Assembly: GCF_040361435.1 (NCBI RefSeq)
Contig: NZ_APNL01000011.1
Location: 78,564 to 142,563, forward strand
DNA length: 64,000 nt
Direction of reading: 5' to 3'
From: Salinisphaera sp002433465
Lineage (GTDB): Bacteria; Pseudomonadota; Gammaproteobacteria; Nevskiales; Salinisphaeraceae
A program made the translations under genes and the position numbers. A model generated the notes under the pieces. The model saw only the letters and a list, made by a program, of their open reading frames with translations. It did not search any database and was not told where the DNA came from. Below are positions 42,707-51,498 of the stretch, one piece after another. Numbering within the stretch: the stretch's first letter is position 1; each line of letters opens with the position of its first letter.

Positions 42707-45019
42707 ATGAGTGAAGAAGTCAAGATCGGCGGCAAATGCCCGTTCGCCGGTAATACGGTCGGCGGCGCGGCCGGCTCCGAGCCGACGCTACAGCACTGGT
42801 GGCCGAACCGTCTTCAGGTCGAGCTGCTGCACCAGAACCCGCGCGAGGCCAACCCCGAAGATCCGGATTTCAACTACGCCGAGGCGTTCAAGAAGCTGGA
42901 TCTCGAAGCGCTGAAGAACGATATCAAGACACTACTGAAATCGTCGGTGGACTGGTGGCCGTCGGATTACGGCAACTACGGCCCGCAGATGATCCGTATG
43001 GCCTGGCATTCGGCGGGCACCTATCGCATCGCCGACGGCCGCGGCGGCGCGGGCGAGGCCATGCAGCGCTTCGCGCCGATCAACAGCTGGTGGGACAACG
43101 GCAATATCGACAAGTCGCGGCGTCTGCTCTGGCCGATCAAGCAAAAATATGGCGCCTCCATTTCCTGGGCCGATCTGATCGTGCTCACCGGCAACTGCTC
43201 GCTCGAAATCATGGGCTTTCCGACCTACGGCTTCGCCGGCGGTCGTATCGATGCCTGGGAACCCGACAACCTCACCTATTGGGGCCCCGAAGGCTGGACC
43301 GGAAAGAAGCCGGAAGACGCGCCGCACGGGCCGATGGAAGGCCAGCCGGCGCAGATGGTCAATCGCGGCCTGCGCTGGACCGGCAAAGCCGGTGATGCCG
43401 ACTACGATCTGGAGGCGCCGCTGGCGGCGTCCAACTCGAACCTCATCTATGTGGACCCGGAAGGCTCGGCCAAGAAGGGCATCCCCGAGGATTCCGCGGT
43501 TGATATACGGATCACCTTCGGCCGTATGGCCATGAACGACGAGGAAACCGTCGCGCTGATCGCGGGCGGCCACGCCTTCGGCAAATCGCATGGCATGACC
43601 CCGCCGGATCAGATCGGGCATGCGCCGGAAGCCGCGCCGATGGAAGCCGCCGGCCTGGGTTGGAACAACCCGCGCGGCAAGGGCAACGCCGAAGACACGA
43701 TGACCAACGGTATCGAAGGTTCCTGGACGCAGGACCCGACGGCCTGGGACAACAGCTATCTGGAGAACCTGTTCAAGTTCGAATGGGAGCAGACGCGTAG
43801 CCCGGCCGGGGCGCTGCAGTGGACGCCCGTGGACAAGAACGCCCCGCGCACGCCGGACGCGCACCTTGAAGGCGTGGATCATCCGCTGATGATGATGACT
43901 TCGGATATCGCGCTGAAGGTCGATCCCGCCTATCGCAAGATCTGCGAGAAGTTCCTCGAGGACTTCGACTACTTCACCGAAGCGTTCTCCAAGGCCTGGT
44001 ACAAGCTCACCCATCGCGACATGGGCCCGAAGGCGCGTTATCTCGGCCCGGAAGTGCCGGCCGAGGACCTGATCTGGCAGGACCCGATCCCAGCCGTGGA
44101 TTTCGAACTGGTGGACGCCAGCGATGTGGCCGATCTCAAGGGCCGCATTCTGGATTCCGGGCTGACGGTGGCCGAGCTGGCCGGCGTGGCCTGGGGCGCG
44201 GCGTCGACCTTCCGTACGTCGGACAAGCGCGGCGGCGCTGACGGTGCCCGCATACGCCTGGCCCCGCAGAAGGACTGGCCGGTGAACAACCCGGCCGAGG
44301 TCGGCAAGGTGGTATCCACCCTCGAAGGCATCAAGCGCGACTTCGATTCGGCCCAGGCGGGCAACAAGAAGGTTTCGCTGGCCGATCTGATCGTGCTGGG
44401 CGGCTGTGCGGCCGTCGAAAAGTCGGCCAAGGATGCCGGTATCGATATCAAGGTGCCGTTCACGCCGGGTCGTAACGATGCCACCGAAGAGCAGACCGAC
44501 GAGCAGAGCTTTCGCTGGCTCGAGCCGGTGTCCGACGGTTTCCGCAACTTCCATCGCGACGACATCAACTATAACGTATCGCCCGAGCAGATCTTTCTGG
44601 ACCGGGCCGCGCTGCTGGGCCTGACCGCGCCCGAGTGGACTGCGTTGACCGGTGGCCTGCGCGTGCTGGATATCAATACCGACGGGGCCTACAAGCACCA
44701 CGGCGTGTTCACGGACAAGCCGGGCGTGCTCAGCAACGACTTCTTCGTAAACCTCACCTCGCCCGAGTACGAGTGGAAGAAGGTCGACGAGGCCGGCATG
44801 GAGTTCACCCTGGATGATCGCAGCAGTGGGCAGACGAAGTACAAGGCCACCCGCTGCGACCTGATCTTCGGCTCCAACTCCCAGCTGCGCCAGCTGGCCG
44901 AGTTCTATGCCCAGGCCGGCGGGCACGAGAAACTGGTTCGCGACTTCGTTGCCGCCTGGAACAAGGTGATGATGCACGACCGCTTCGACGTGGCCGACCG
45001 CAACAGCGCCGCCCTCTAG
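42707..45019 (+). CDS. katG: Catalase-peroxidase
   Basis: 770 residues, with two peroxidase-like domains. The distal haem pocket R97, W100 and H101 lies in MIRMAWHSAGTYR; W100 belongs to the Trp-Tyr-Met crosslink. The proximal His region is ETVALIAGGHAFGKSHG. It removes H2O2 as catalase and as broad peroxidase. The ATG at 42707 is preferred to a GTG two codons earlier. It follows the Fur-family gene by about 80 bp. A very long minus-strand frame opposite is a GC shadow. Confidence 0.96.
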   Translation: MSEEVKIGGKCPFAGNTVGGAAGSEPTLQHWWPNRLQVELLHQNPREANPEDPDFNYAEAFKKLDLEALKNDIKTLLKSSVDWWPSDYGNYGPQMIRMAWHSAGTYRIADGRGGAGEAMQRFAPINSWWDNGNIDKSRRLLWPIKQKYGASISWADLIVLTGNCSLEIMGFPTYGFAGGRIDAWEPDNLTYWGPEGWTGKKPEDAPHGPMEGQPAQMVNRGLRWTGKAGDADYDLEAPLAASNSNLIYVDPEGSAKKGIPEDSAVDIRITFGRMAMNDEETVALIAGGHAFGKSHGMTPPDQIGHAPEAAPMEAAGLGWNNPRGKGNAEDTMTNGIEGSWTQDPTAWDNSYLENLFKFEWEQTRSPAGALQWTPVDKNAPRTPDAHLEGVDHPLMMMTSDIALKVDPAYRKICEKFLEDFDYFTEAFSKAWYKLTHRDMGPKARYLGPEVPAEDLIWQDPIPAVDFELVDASDVADLKGRILDSGLTVAELAGVAWGAASTFRTSDKRGGADGARIRLAPQKDWPVNNPAEVGKVVSTLEGIKRDFDSAQAGNKKVSLADLIVLGGCAAVEKSAKDAGIDIKVPFTPGRNDATEEQTDEQSFRWLEPVSDGFRNFHRDDINYNVSPEQIFLDRAALLGLTAPEWTALTGGLRVLDINTDGAYKHHGVFTDKPGVLSNDFFVNLTSPEYEWKKVDEAGMEFTLDDRSSGQTKYKATRCDLIFGSNSQLRQLAEFYAQAGGHEKLVRDFVAAWNKVMMHDRFDVADRNSAAL

Positions 45020-45032
45020 GCAGCGCAGCACG

Positions 45033-45105
45033 AGGCGGCCGGCGAACGCCGGCCGCCTCGTGTTCACCTCGACACCAATCGGGCCGGCTCTTGCCGGCCT
45101 TTTTG
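45033..45105 (+). terminator. Two hairpins after katG
   Basis: GAGGCGGCCGGCG pairs with its complement at 45033-45060, and GGCCGGC with GCCGGCC at 45082-45099 is followed by TTTTT. The second is a classical terminator. Confidence 0.8.
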
Positions 45106-45355
45106 CTGGCTGACGATTGCGACCACGTTGGCCGGGGTGCCGCCGCGCGGGGCGGGAAAACCCGCGTGCCGGCAGTGTCCGTCCAGCGGGTATGAATGCC
45201 GGCACGGCGAACGGACCGAGTCTAAAGTCGATGTATACGCGGTCCGAGCAGCCTGCTAGCTTTTGAAAGCGACCGACCCGCACGTACGGCGTCGGCAGAA
45301 AAACAAAATAGCAATTGGAGCAGGCGCGATTTTCAGTCGCGTGCGGGAGGGGGCG

Positions 45356-46318
45356 ATGAAGGGTGATGTTATCCGACGTGTTCGAGCCGCGGTGGTTGCC
45401 GGGCTGTGTCTGTTATTCGCAGGGCCTGGCTATAGCGGCTGGCTTTTTTTTCACGGCGACGATTCGGGGCCGGCCGGGTATACCGAAACGCGGTACCCGA
45501 TCGTGCTGGTGCACGGCTGGTTCGGCTTCGACGCCATCGGGCCGATCGACTACTTCTCTGCCATTCCCGAAGCGCTGCGTCAGGGCGGTGCCGAGGTCTA
45601 CGTTGCCCAGATATCGGCGGCGAACTACACCGAAGTCCGCGGAGAGCAGCTATTGGCTCAGGTGCGCGAAATCCTGGCCTTGAGCGGTGCTGAAAAAGTA
45701 AATTTGATCGGCCACAGCCACGGCGGCCCGACAACGCGGTATGTCGCCGGCGTGGCGCCCGAGCTGGTGGCTTCGGTGACCAGCGTTGCGGGAGTCAACC
45801 GTGGCAGCCCGGTTGCCGATTTTCTGGTGCCGGCACACGATGAGCCCGTGAGTGGCCCGCTGCTCGATCGCACCGTGACCGCACTTGCGGGTCTGGTGGA
45901 TCTACTCTCCGAGGGCGGTTACCCGCAGGACTCGCGGGCGGCCCAATACTCCCTGAGCACCCGCGGCGCGGCAGAGTTCAATGCCCGGTTTGCCGCTGGC
46001 ATACCGGCCGATTGCGGTGACGGTGAGCACGTCGTCGACGGCGTTCGCTATTACTCCTGGACCGGCATACGCCAGGTAACAACCCTCGTGGATCCGACCG
46101 ATTCGCTGCTGGCCATCACCGCGACGGCTTTTCGAGGCAAGCCCAACGACGGGTTGGTCGGCCAGTGTTCGAGCAAGCTCGGCGAGGTGATTCGAGACGA
46201 CTATGCCCAGAACCACCTTGACGAAATCAATCAGGTCGCGGGACTTGTCGGCTTCGGACAGGATGTACCCGAACTCTATCGCCAGCACGCCAATCGGTTG
46301 AAAAACGCCGGTCTTTAA
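45356..46318 (+). CDS. lip: Secreted triacylglycerol lipase, family I.1/I.2
   Basis: 320 residues with an N-terminal signal peptide. The oxyanion region is IVLVHGWFGFDAIG and the nucleophile elbow is GHSHGG (S121). The catalytic acid is probably the Asp of NDGLVG and the base the His of QNHLDEIN, as in Burkholderia and Pseudomonas lipases; two cysteines (DCGDG, GQCSS) match their disulfide. The foldase gene follows by 5 bp. Secretion is expected by the type II system. GGGAGGGGG precedes the ATG at 45356, and the longer frame to 45263 is not needed. Confidence 0.92.
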   Translation: MKGDVIRRVRAAVVAGLCLLFAGPGYSGWLFFHGDDSGPAGYTETRYPIVLVHGWFGFDAIGPIDYFSAIPEALRQGGAEVYVAQISAANYTEVRGEQLLAQVREILALSGAEKVNLIGHSHGGPTTRYVAGVAPELVASVTSVAGVNRGSPVADFLVPAHDEPVSGPLLDRTVTALAGLVDLLSEGGYPQDSRAAQYSLSTRGAAEFNARFAAGIPADCGDGEHVVDGVRYYSWTGIRQVTTLVDPTDSLLAITATAFRGKPNDGLVGQCSSKLGEVIRDDYAQNHLDEINQVAGLVGFGQDVPELYRQHANRLKNAGL

Positions 46319-46323
46319 ACGGC

Positions 46324-47355
46324 ATGCGTGCTCGCTACGTCCTGTTCATTGGAGTGGTTCTGGCCGGCGGCGGGGCGGTCGCCCTATGGCCCGACCAATC
46401 CGGGGTGGCCAGCCGAGCGGGGGCTTCGATCTCCGCGCGGCCGGCGACAGCGGCAAACCCGTCGACGCTCGGCGCTGACGGCGCGGCCGAGGGGACTCCG
46501 GGCGCGCCTGTGGCTAACGCGGAGCGACCCTTGCCGTCCCATGCCGGCACATCCGTGGATGGCGGCGTCACCCTCGACAACGAAGGGCGGCTGGTGGTTA
46601 CCCGTGATCTGCGGCGGATGTTCGACTATTTTCTGACCGGTATCGGCCGCGTAGGCATGGCGCAAATCCAGGCACGGCTGACTCGCTATCTCGACTCTCT
46701 CGGGCTGTCCGAGGCGGCCCAGGCGGAAGTGCTCGATGTTTATCGCGACTACATTGCCTATCGGCAACGCGTACAACAGATGCCGCGTGCCGATGCCACG
46801 GCCGCTGCGCTGGCGCAGACGCTGCAAACGCGTGAAGCGCTCCGGCGGGAAGTGCTGGGGGTCGCGGTGGCCGACGCGTTTTTCAACGAAGACGACAGGA
46901 TGGCTCGCTATCTGGTTGCAAGACGTGAACTGCAACACACGCCGGGGTTGAGCGATGCCGAGCGCGAGCAGCGGCTTGAACTGCTCGAGCGCATGCTGCC
47001 GGATCGAATCCGCGAGGCACGACAGCACGCCACGCTGCCGGGCCGTGCGCACGTGCAGATCGAGCGAATGCGCGAAGCGGGCGCAAGCGACGCCCAGATA
47101 AGGGCACGCCGAGAGGCCATGCTTGGCCCTGACGCCGCTCAGCGTTTGGCGCAGGTCGATGCACGTCGCGATGCCTGGCAGCGGCGCTACGACGATTATC
47201 GGCGCGCGCATGACCGGATCCTGGCCAATCCCGGCTTGGCACCTCCTGATCGGGACGAGGCACTTGAGTCGCTTCGCCAGACGCGGTTCACGGCAGCGGA
47301 GCGGCGCCGCGTGCTATCGCTGGATTACGTCAACGAGATGAAGTCGCGAAATTAG
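46324..47355 (+). CDS. lif: Lipase-specific foldase (Lif)
   Basis: 343 residues. One N-terminal membrane anchor (about 5-22), a Pro/Ala-rich linker to about 75, and a long helical periplasmic domain. The Lif signature RRMFDYFLTGIG (RxxFDYF/CLSAxGE type) is at about 97-108. It folds the lipase encoded immediately upstream in the periplasm before type II export; such pairs are obligate. The tail is rich in charged helices, as is normal for Lif. Confidence 0.92.
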   Translation: MRARYVLFIGVVLAGGGAVALWPDQSGVASRAGASISARPATAANPSTLGADGAAEGTPGAPVANAERPLPSHAGTSVDGGVTLDNEGRLVVTRDLRRMFDYFLTGIGRVGMAQIQARLTRYLDSLGLSEAAQAEVLDVYRDYIAYRQRVQQMPRADATAAALAQTLQTREALRREVLGVAVADAFFNEDDRMARYLVARRELQHTPGLSDAEREQRLELLERMLPDRIREARQHATLPGRAHVQIERMREAGASDAQIRARREAMLGPDAAQRLAQVDARRDAWQRRYDDYRRAHDRILANPGLAPPDRDEALESLRQTRFTAAERRRVLSLDYVNEMKSRN

Positions 47356-47576
47356 CCAATCACGTCCGCGCTGCGTTGGCGGGCAAGGTGCAAGGGTCAG
47401 CGATGTCGCTGGGTGGCCGGCGCTGGCGAACAAGCGGGCGTGGTGGCGGCCGGAGGCTGCGATGCAACGTCGGCTCGCGGCATTTCCAAGCCAATGACGC
47501 GATGCAGACCGCCCTCGCTGCAACCTCCCAATCAATAACGCTGGGGGATTGAAACATCGGGTTCGCGAACACGCGA

Positions 47577-47603
47577 TCAAGTTTCCTGCGGCGTGGCCGA
47601 AAT
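47577..47603 (+). promoter_or_regulatory. Sigma-28 (FliA)-type promoter before chemoreceptor 1
   Basis: TCAAGTTT (47577-47584), 11 bases, then GCCGAAAT (47596-47603), close to TAAAGTTT-N11-GCCGATAA. The start codon is about 35 bp downstream. Confidence 0.7.
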
Positions 47604-47637
47604 AGGCAAGGCAACCTGATCCAACGCGATAACGTAC

Positions 47638-49272
47638 ATGGCCGCCACTGCAGAAGGGCTCAATCTACCCACAGCCCACGCCGACGAAAACGGCAAGATG
47701 GCCGCCGCACGGCGACCGAAACGATCCGGGCCCCGATGGTCGTTGCGAAAGAAGCTGGGCATGATCCTGGTGCTCATGTGGGTGGGGATGATGGTCAGCG
47801 TGCTGGGCATTACCGCCATGGAGCGCACCGCGCTTACCGAAGAGCGCCAGGCCGGGCTCAAGCAACTGGTCGACTATGCCGGCAGCCTGCTGGCCGAATA
47901 CGAGCAGCGGGTCGAGCGCGGTGAGATGTCGCGAGAGCAAGCCCGTGCAGCTGCCTTCGCACAGCTGAGCAACCTGCACTTCGACGGCGACAACTACGTG
48001 TTCGTGCTCACGCCCGACGGCTTTCTTGCCAGCCATCCCACGGTGCCGTCAACGGTATCGGTTATCGATACGCAGGCGGCCGACGGCGAGAAGATATTTC
48101 AGAAGCTCATCAATGTCGGCCGCAACGGCGGCGGCTTCGTGAACTACGCCTGGGAGCGCTCCGAGGCCGAGCCGCCGGAGACGAAAATGAGCTACGTTCA
48201 GGCGTTCGAGCCGTGGGATGTGATCGTCGGAGCCGGCGTCTATGTCGAAGATCTCTCGGCTGCGCTGCGTCGATCGCTGCTGATCAATTTTCTGCTGCTC
48301 ACCGTGATCGGTGGACTCGTCAGCTTGGTCTTCTGGCGCGTCGGGCGTGGTATCTATCGCGATATCGGCGGCGACCCGGAGCAGGCAAGGCGCCAGGTGA
48401 ATGCCATGGCGTCGGGCGATTTCACGCCGGTTGACGGCTGCGAATCGGCCGCCCAGAACAGTTTGTTGTACGCGATCGAGCGCATGCGTATCGATATCGC
48501 GTCCACGATTACCACCATCCGCGATGCGGCGTCTTCGGTGGACAGCGGCTCGCGCGAAATCGCGGCAGGCAATGCCCAGCTGTCCTCGCGCACCGAGCAA
48601 CAGGCAGCCTCGCTCGAGCAGACCGCTGCGAGCATGGAGCAGCTGTCGGCCACCATCAAGCAGAATGCCGACAACGCCCGTGAAGTGAAGACGTTGTCGG
48701 AACGCACCGATAGTTCGTTGACCGAGGGGCGGCAGGTGATGGGCCAGGTCGTGACCGCCATGAACGGCGTGCGTGAGAGTTCGGATCGCATGGCCGAAAT
48801 CATAGAAATGATCGACGGCATCGCATTTCAGACGAACCTGCTGGCCTTGAACGCCGCGGTGGAAGCCGCGCGCGCCGGCGAACATGGTCGTGGCTTTGCC
48901 GTGGTAGCCAGCGAAGTACGCCAGTTGGCCAAGCGCTCGGCGGATGCCTCGCAGGATATCGCCAGGCTGGTCGAGAACTCGGTCTCCCAGGTCGGCGAGG
49001 GTACGACGCTGGTCGGCAAGGCCAACGAAACCATGCAGTCCATCGAGGAAGACGCACGCCGCGTCAATACGCTCATCGCGGAGATCGCCTCGGCTTCGAG
49101 CGAGCAGAGCGACGGCATCAGCCAGATCAGCGAGGCAGTCAGCCAGATCGACCAGGTCACCCAGCAGAACGCGGCCCTGGTCGAAGAGGCCGCGGCCTCC
49201 TCGCGTGTACTGGAGTCCGATGCCGCACGACTGCAGGCTGCCGCCCTGCGGTTCGAGGTCGCACGCGGGTAA
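47638..49272 (+). CDS. Methyl-accepting chemotaxis protein with single Cache domain
   Basis: 544 residues. Two membrane helices (about 40-60 and 210-230) enclose a periplasmic sCache_2-type sensor (LHFDGDNYVFVLTPDGFLASHP and WDVIVGAGVYVEDL). A cytoplasmic signalling domain follows with the hairpin tip IIEMIDGIAFQTNLLALNAAVEAARAGE. The ligand is likely a small carboxylate, as for many sCache_2 receptors, but this is inference. The ATG at 47638 is 35 bp from a sigma-28-like promoter; an in-frame ATG at 47698 is an alternative. Confidence 0.92.
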   Translation: MAATAEGLNLPTAHADENGKMAAARRPKRSGPRWSLRKKLGMILVLMWVGMMVSVLGITAMERTALTEERQAGLKQLVDYAGSLLAEYEQRVERGEMSREQARAAAFAQLSNLHFDGDNYVFVLTPDGFLASHPTVPSTVSVIDTQAADGEKIFQKLINVGRNGGGFVNYAWERSEAEPPETKMSYVQAFEPWDVIVGAGVYVEDLSAALRRSLLINFLLLTVIGGLVSLVFWRVGRGIYRDIGGDPEQARRQVNAMASGDFTPVDGCESAAQNSLLYAIERMRIDIASTITTIRDAASSVDSGSREIAAGNAQLSSRTEQQAASLEQTAASMEQLSATIKQNADNAREVKTLSERTDSSLTEGRQVMGQVVTAMNGVRESSDRMAEIIEMIDGIAFQTNLLALNAAVEAARAGEHGRGFAVVASEVRQLAKRSADASQDIARLVENSVSQVGEGTTLVGKANETMQSIEEDARRVNTLIAEIASASSEQSDGISQISEAVSQIDQVTQQNAALVEEAAASSRVLESDAARLQAAALRFEVARG

Positions 49273-49640
49273 CCGGCGCGCGTACGGGTGAGCCCGTCAC
49301 CGCCACCAGCACGGGGTGGCGCCGTGCCGCGTGGCCAGGCGTGACGACGTCGCACGATCATCGATCGTGCTATCGGCTTGTACCTGCCGTGATTTACCCG
49401 CGGCAAGTGCGCTGGGGCGACCCGTCCCGGTCGCCGGTTCTATCCCAATATGAATTTTTCGGCCCGCGAACGCTAAAGCGTGTTTTAAACACGCCGATAT
49501 CACGCCAGTTGGGTGATTTGATGCGGCGTGCCGGCAAGTTGTTGGTCGTCTCGAACACCGCAAGACCTTCATTGAATAATAGCGGTTACCTGCGGCTAAG
49601 CGTTAGCCAGCCGCGACTAAGCGATAGACGGAGAAGACAA
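49273..49640. other. Intergenic region between the two chemoreceptors
   Basis: No gene is supported; the in-frame extension of the next gene here has no start signals. It contains the sigma-28-like promoter at 49474-49500. Confidence 0.4.
49474..49500 (+). promoter_or_regulatory. Sigma-28 (FliA)-type promoter before chemoreceptor 2
   Basis: TAAA (49474-49477), exactly 15 bases, then GCCGATAT (49493-49500), one base from the consensus TAAA-N15-GCCGATAA. Confidence 0.75.
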
Positions 49641-51368
49641 ATGCTGCGTGGGTTGCGAAGTGTAAAGAGCAAGCTTGGGCTTGGATTCGGTTTGGTTTTC
49701 CTATTGCTTTGTGTTCTTGGCGCGACCGCCGTGGTGGCGTTGAACCAGGCCGATAAAAGCAAGGAAGATATCTACAACAAGAACATGCGTGGTTTGCGGC
49801 ATTTGTCGCAGGTCAATATCACCCTGGGGCGTGGCTATGCGCGATTGTTGCAGATTCATGCACAGCGCTCGCCTGCGGCCGTCGAGGAGTTCGCGTCTTT
49901 CTTTGCCCAGGCGAAACCGGAAGTGGACGACCGTCTATCTCGTTACTACCCGGGCAAGGTAACCGACGCCGGCGAAAAGACGGCGGCGCTGGCGATGTTG
50001 TCCAACTATGAGCTGATCTCGACCAAACTCGGCGAGTATCTGCGGCGCGCCCAGGCGGGCGATATAGCGGGTGCCGAGCGTCTTTACGAAACCGAGATTT
50101 CCAAGCCTTTCGAGGCGCTGCGTTTGCAGCTGCGCGACCTCGTAGACTTGCAGATGGAGCAGGGCCGGGCGGCGTTCGAAGCATCGCAGGCGGCGAATCT
50201 GCAGGCGAAGTTCGGGATATTTGCGTTGATTGCGATCGCCCTGGCCATGGTCTGTGCGATCACCTTCTGGCTTGTTCGCATGATCACCCGGCCGCTCAGT
50301 CAGGCCGGATCGCTGGTCGAGGCGATTGGCCAGGGCCGGCTCGACAATCGTATCGACAACCCGTACCGCGACGAATTCGGCGCGATGCTCGGCGGGCTAG
50401 AGAAGATGCAGACACGTCTCGCCGAGCTGGTGACAAGCGTGCGCAGCAGCTCGGAGGCGGTGAGCGTGGGCGCGCGTGAAATTGCGAGTGGCAATCAGGA
50501 GCTCAGCGGCCGCACCGAGCAGCAGGCGTCGAGCCTGGAAGAAACGGCCGCCTCGATGGAGGAAATGACCTCCACGGTACGCCAGAACGCCGATAACGCA
50601 GCACAGGCCGACCAGCTGGTTCACCAGGTGCGCAACCGCGCAGACGAAGGCGGCCAGGTCGTCGATCGTGCGACCGCGGCCATGGGTGAAATTACCGCCG
50701 CGAGCGACAAGATCAGCAATATCATCGGCATGATCGACGAGATCGCGTTCCAGACCAACCTGCTTGCCTTGAACGCCTCGGTGGAGGCCGCGCGCGCGGG
50801 TGAACAGGGGCGTGGCTTTGCCGTGGTGGCGACCGAGGTGCGCAACCTGGCCAGCCGTAGTGCCGGGGCGGCCAAGGAGATCAAGGAGCTGGTCGAGGAC
50901 AGCGGCAAGAAGGTTGCCTACGGTTCGAGCGAGGTGACGGCGGCGGGCGAAGTGCTCAAGGAAATCGTCAGTTCGGTTACCAAGGTCAGCGACCTGGTTT
51001 CGGAGGTCGCGTCGGCGAGCAAGGAGCAGGCTTCGGGCATCGACCAGGTCAATATCGCCATCAACGAAATCGACAGCGTCACGCAACAGAATGCGGCGCT
51101 GGTGGAACAATCGTCGGCGGCCAGTCATTCTCTGGAGGAACAGGCCAGCCAGCTCAGGCAGCAGATGGCCTATTTCAAGGTCGCCGGGCTGCCGGCGGCT
51201 GATACCGTGCAAGCGGTGGCCCCGCATCGGTCGAGCGTCCAGAAGGCGCCTGAGCCGGCGCCGCAACCTGCCCAAAAGACACAGACTAGCGCGCCGAGAG
51301 CGGATGGGCGCGCGAAGGCGCAACCCGCGATCGCCGATGAAGACGACGGCGACTGGGCGACGTTCTAG
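49641..51368 (+). CDS. Methyl-accepting chemotaxis protein with four-helix-bundle sensor
   Basis: 575 residues from the ATG at 49641 with GGAGAAG before it. Helix 1 (about 13-33) and helix 2 (about 192-212) flank a helical 4HB/TarH-type periplasmic domain. HAMP follows, then the signalling domain with IIGMIDEIAFQTNLLALNASVEAARAGEQG. The protein ends in DWATF, an xWxxF pentapeptide of the kind that tethers CheR and CheB. The ligand is unknown. Confidence 0.92.
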   Translation: MLRGLRSVKSKLGLGFGLVFLLLCVLGATAVVALNQADKSKEDIYNKNMRGLRHLSQVNITLGRGYARLLQIHAQRSPAAVEEFASFFAQAKPEVDDRLSRYYPGKVTDAGEKTAALAMLSNYELISTKLGEYLRRAQAGDIAGAERLYETEISKPFEALRLQLRDLVDLQMEQGRAAFEASQAANLQAKFGIFALIAIALAMVCAITFWLVRMITRPLSQAGSLVEAIGQGRLDNRIDNPYRDEFGAMLGGLEKMQTRLAELVTSVRSSSEAVSVGAREIASGNQELSGRTEQQASSLEETAASMEEMTSTVRQNADNAAQADQLVHQVRNRADEGGQVVDRATAAMGEITAASDKISNIIGMIDEIAFQTNLLALNASVEAARAGEQGRGFAVVATEVRNLASRSAGAAKEIKELVEDSGKKVAYGSSEVTAAGEVLKEIVSSVTKVSDLVSEVASASKEQASGIDQVNIAINEIDSVTQQNAALVEQSSAASHSLEEQASQLRQQMAYFKVAGLPAADTVQAVAPHRSSVQKAPEPAPQPAQKTQTSAPRADGRAKAQPAIADEDDGDWATF

Positions 51369-51384
51369 TCGCCAGGCACCACGC

Positions 51385-51416
51385 AAGCGGGGCGGGCTTT
51401 TAGGCCCGCCCCGCTT
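51385..51416. terminator. Strong bidirectional terminator between chemoreceptor 2 and poxB
   Basis: AAGCGGGGCGGGC pairs perfectly with GCCCGCCCCGCTT around six bases. T-rich sequence lies on the right side. It separates two convergent genes. Confidence 0.8.
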
Positions 51417-51498
51417 GTTTCGTTCTACCCGGATTTAAAACATAAGGCACGCGAGCACCTATTGATTAGCGTTCGCGGCCCTAGGCCATGCCCTGCTG

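Noticed and set aside
42932..45283. 783-codon minus-strand frame opposite katG
   Set aside because: KatG is unambiguous on the plus strand; the opposite frame is a third-position GC artefact.
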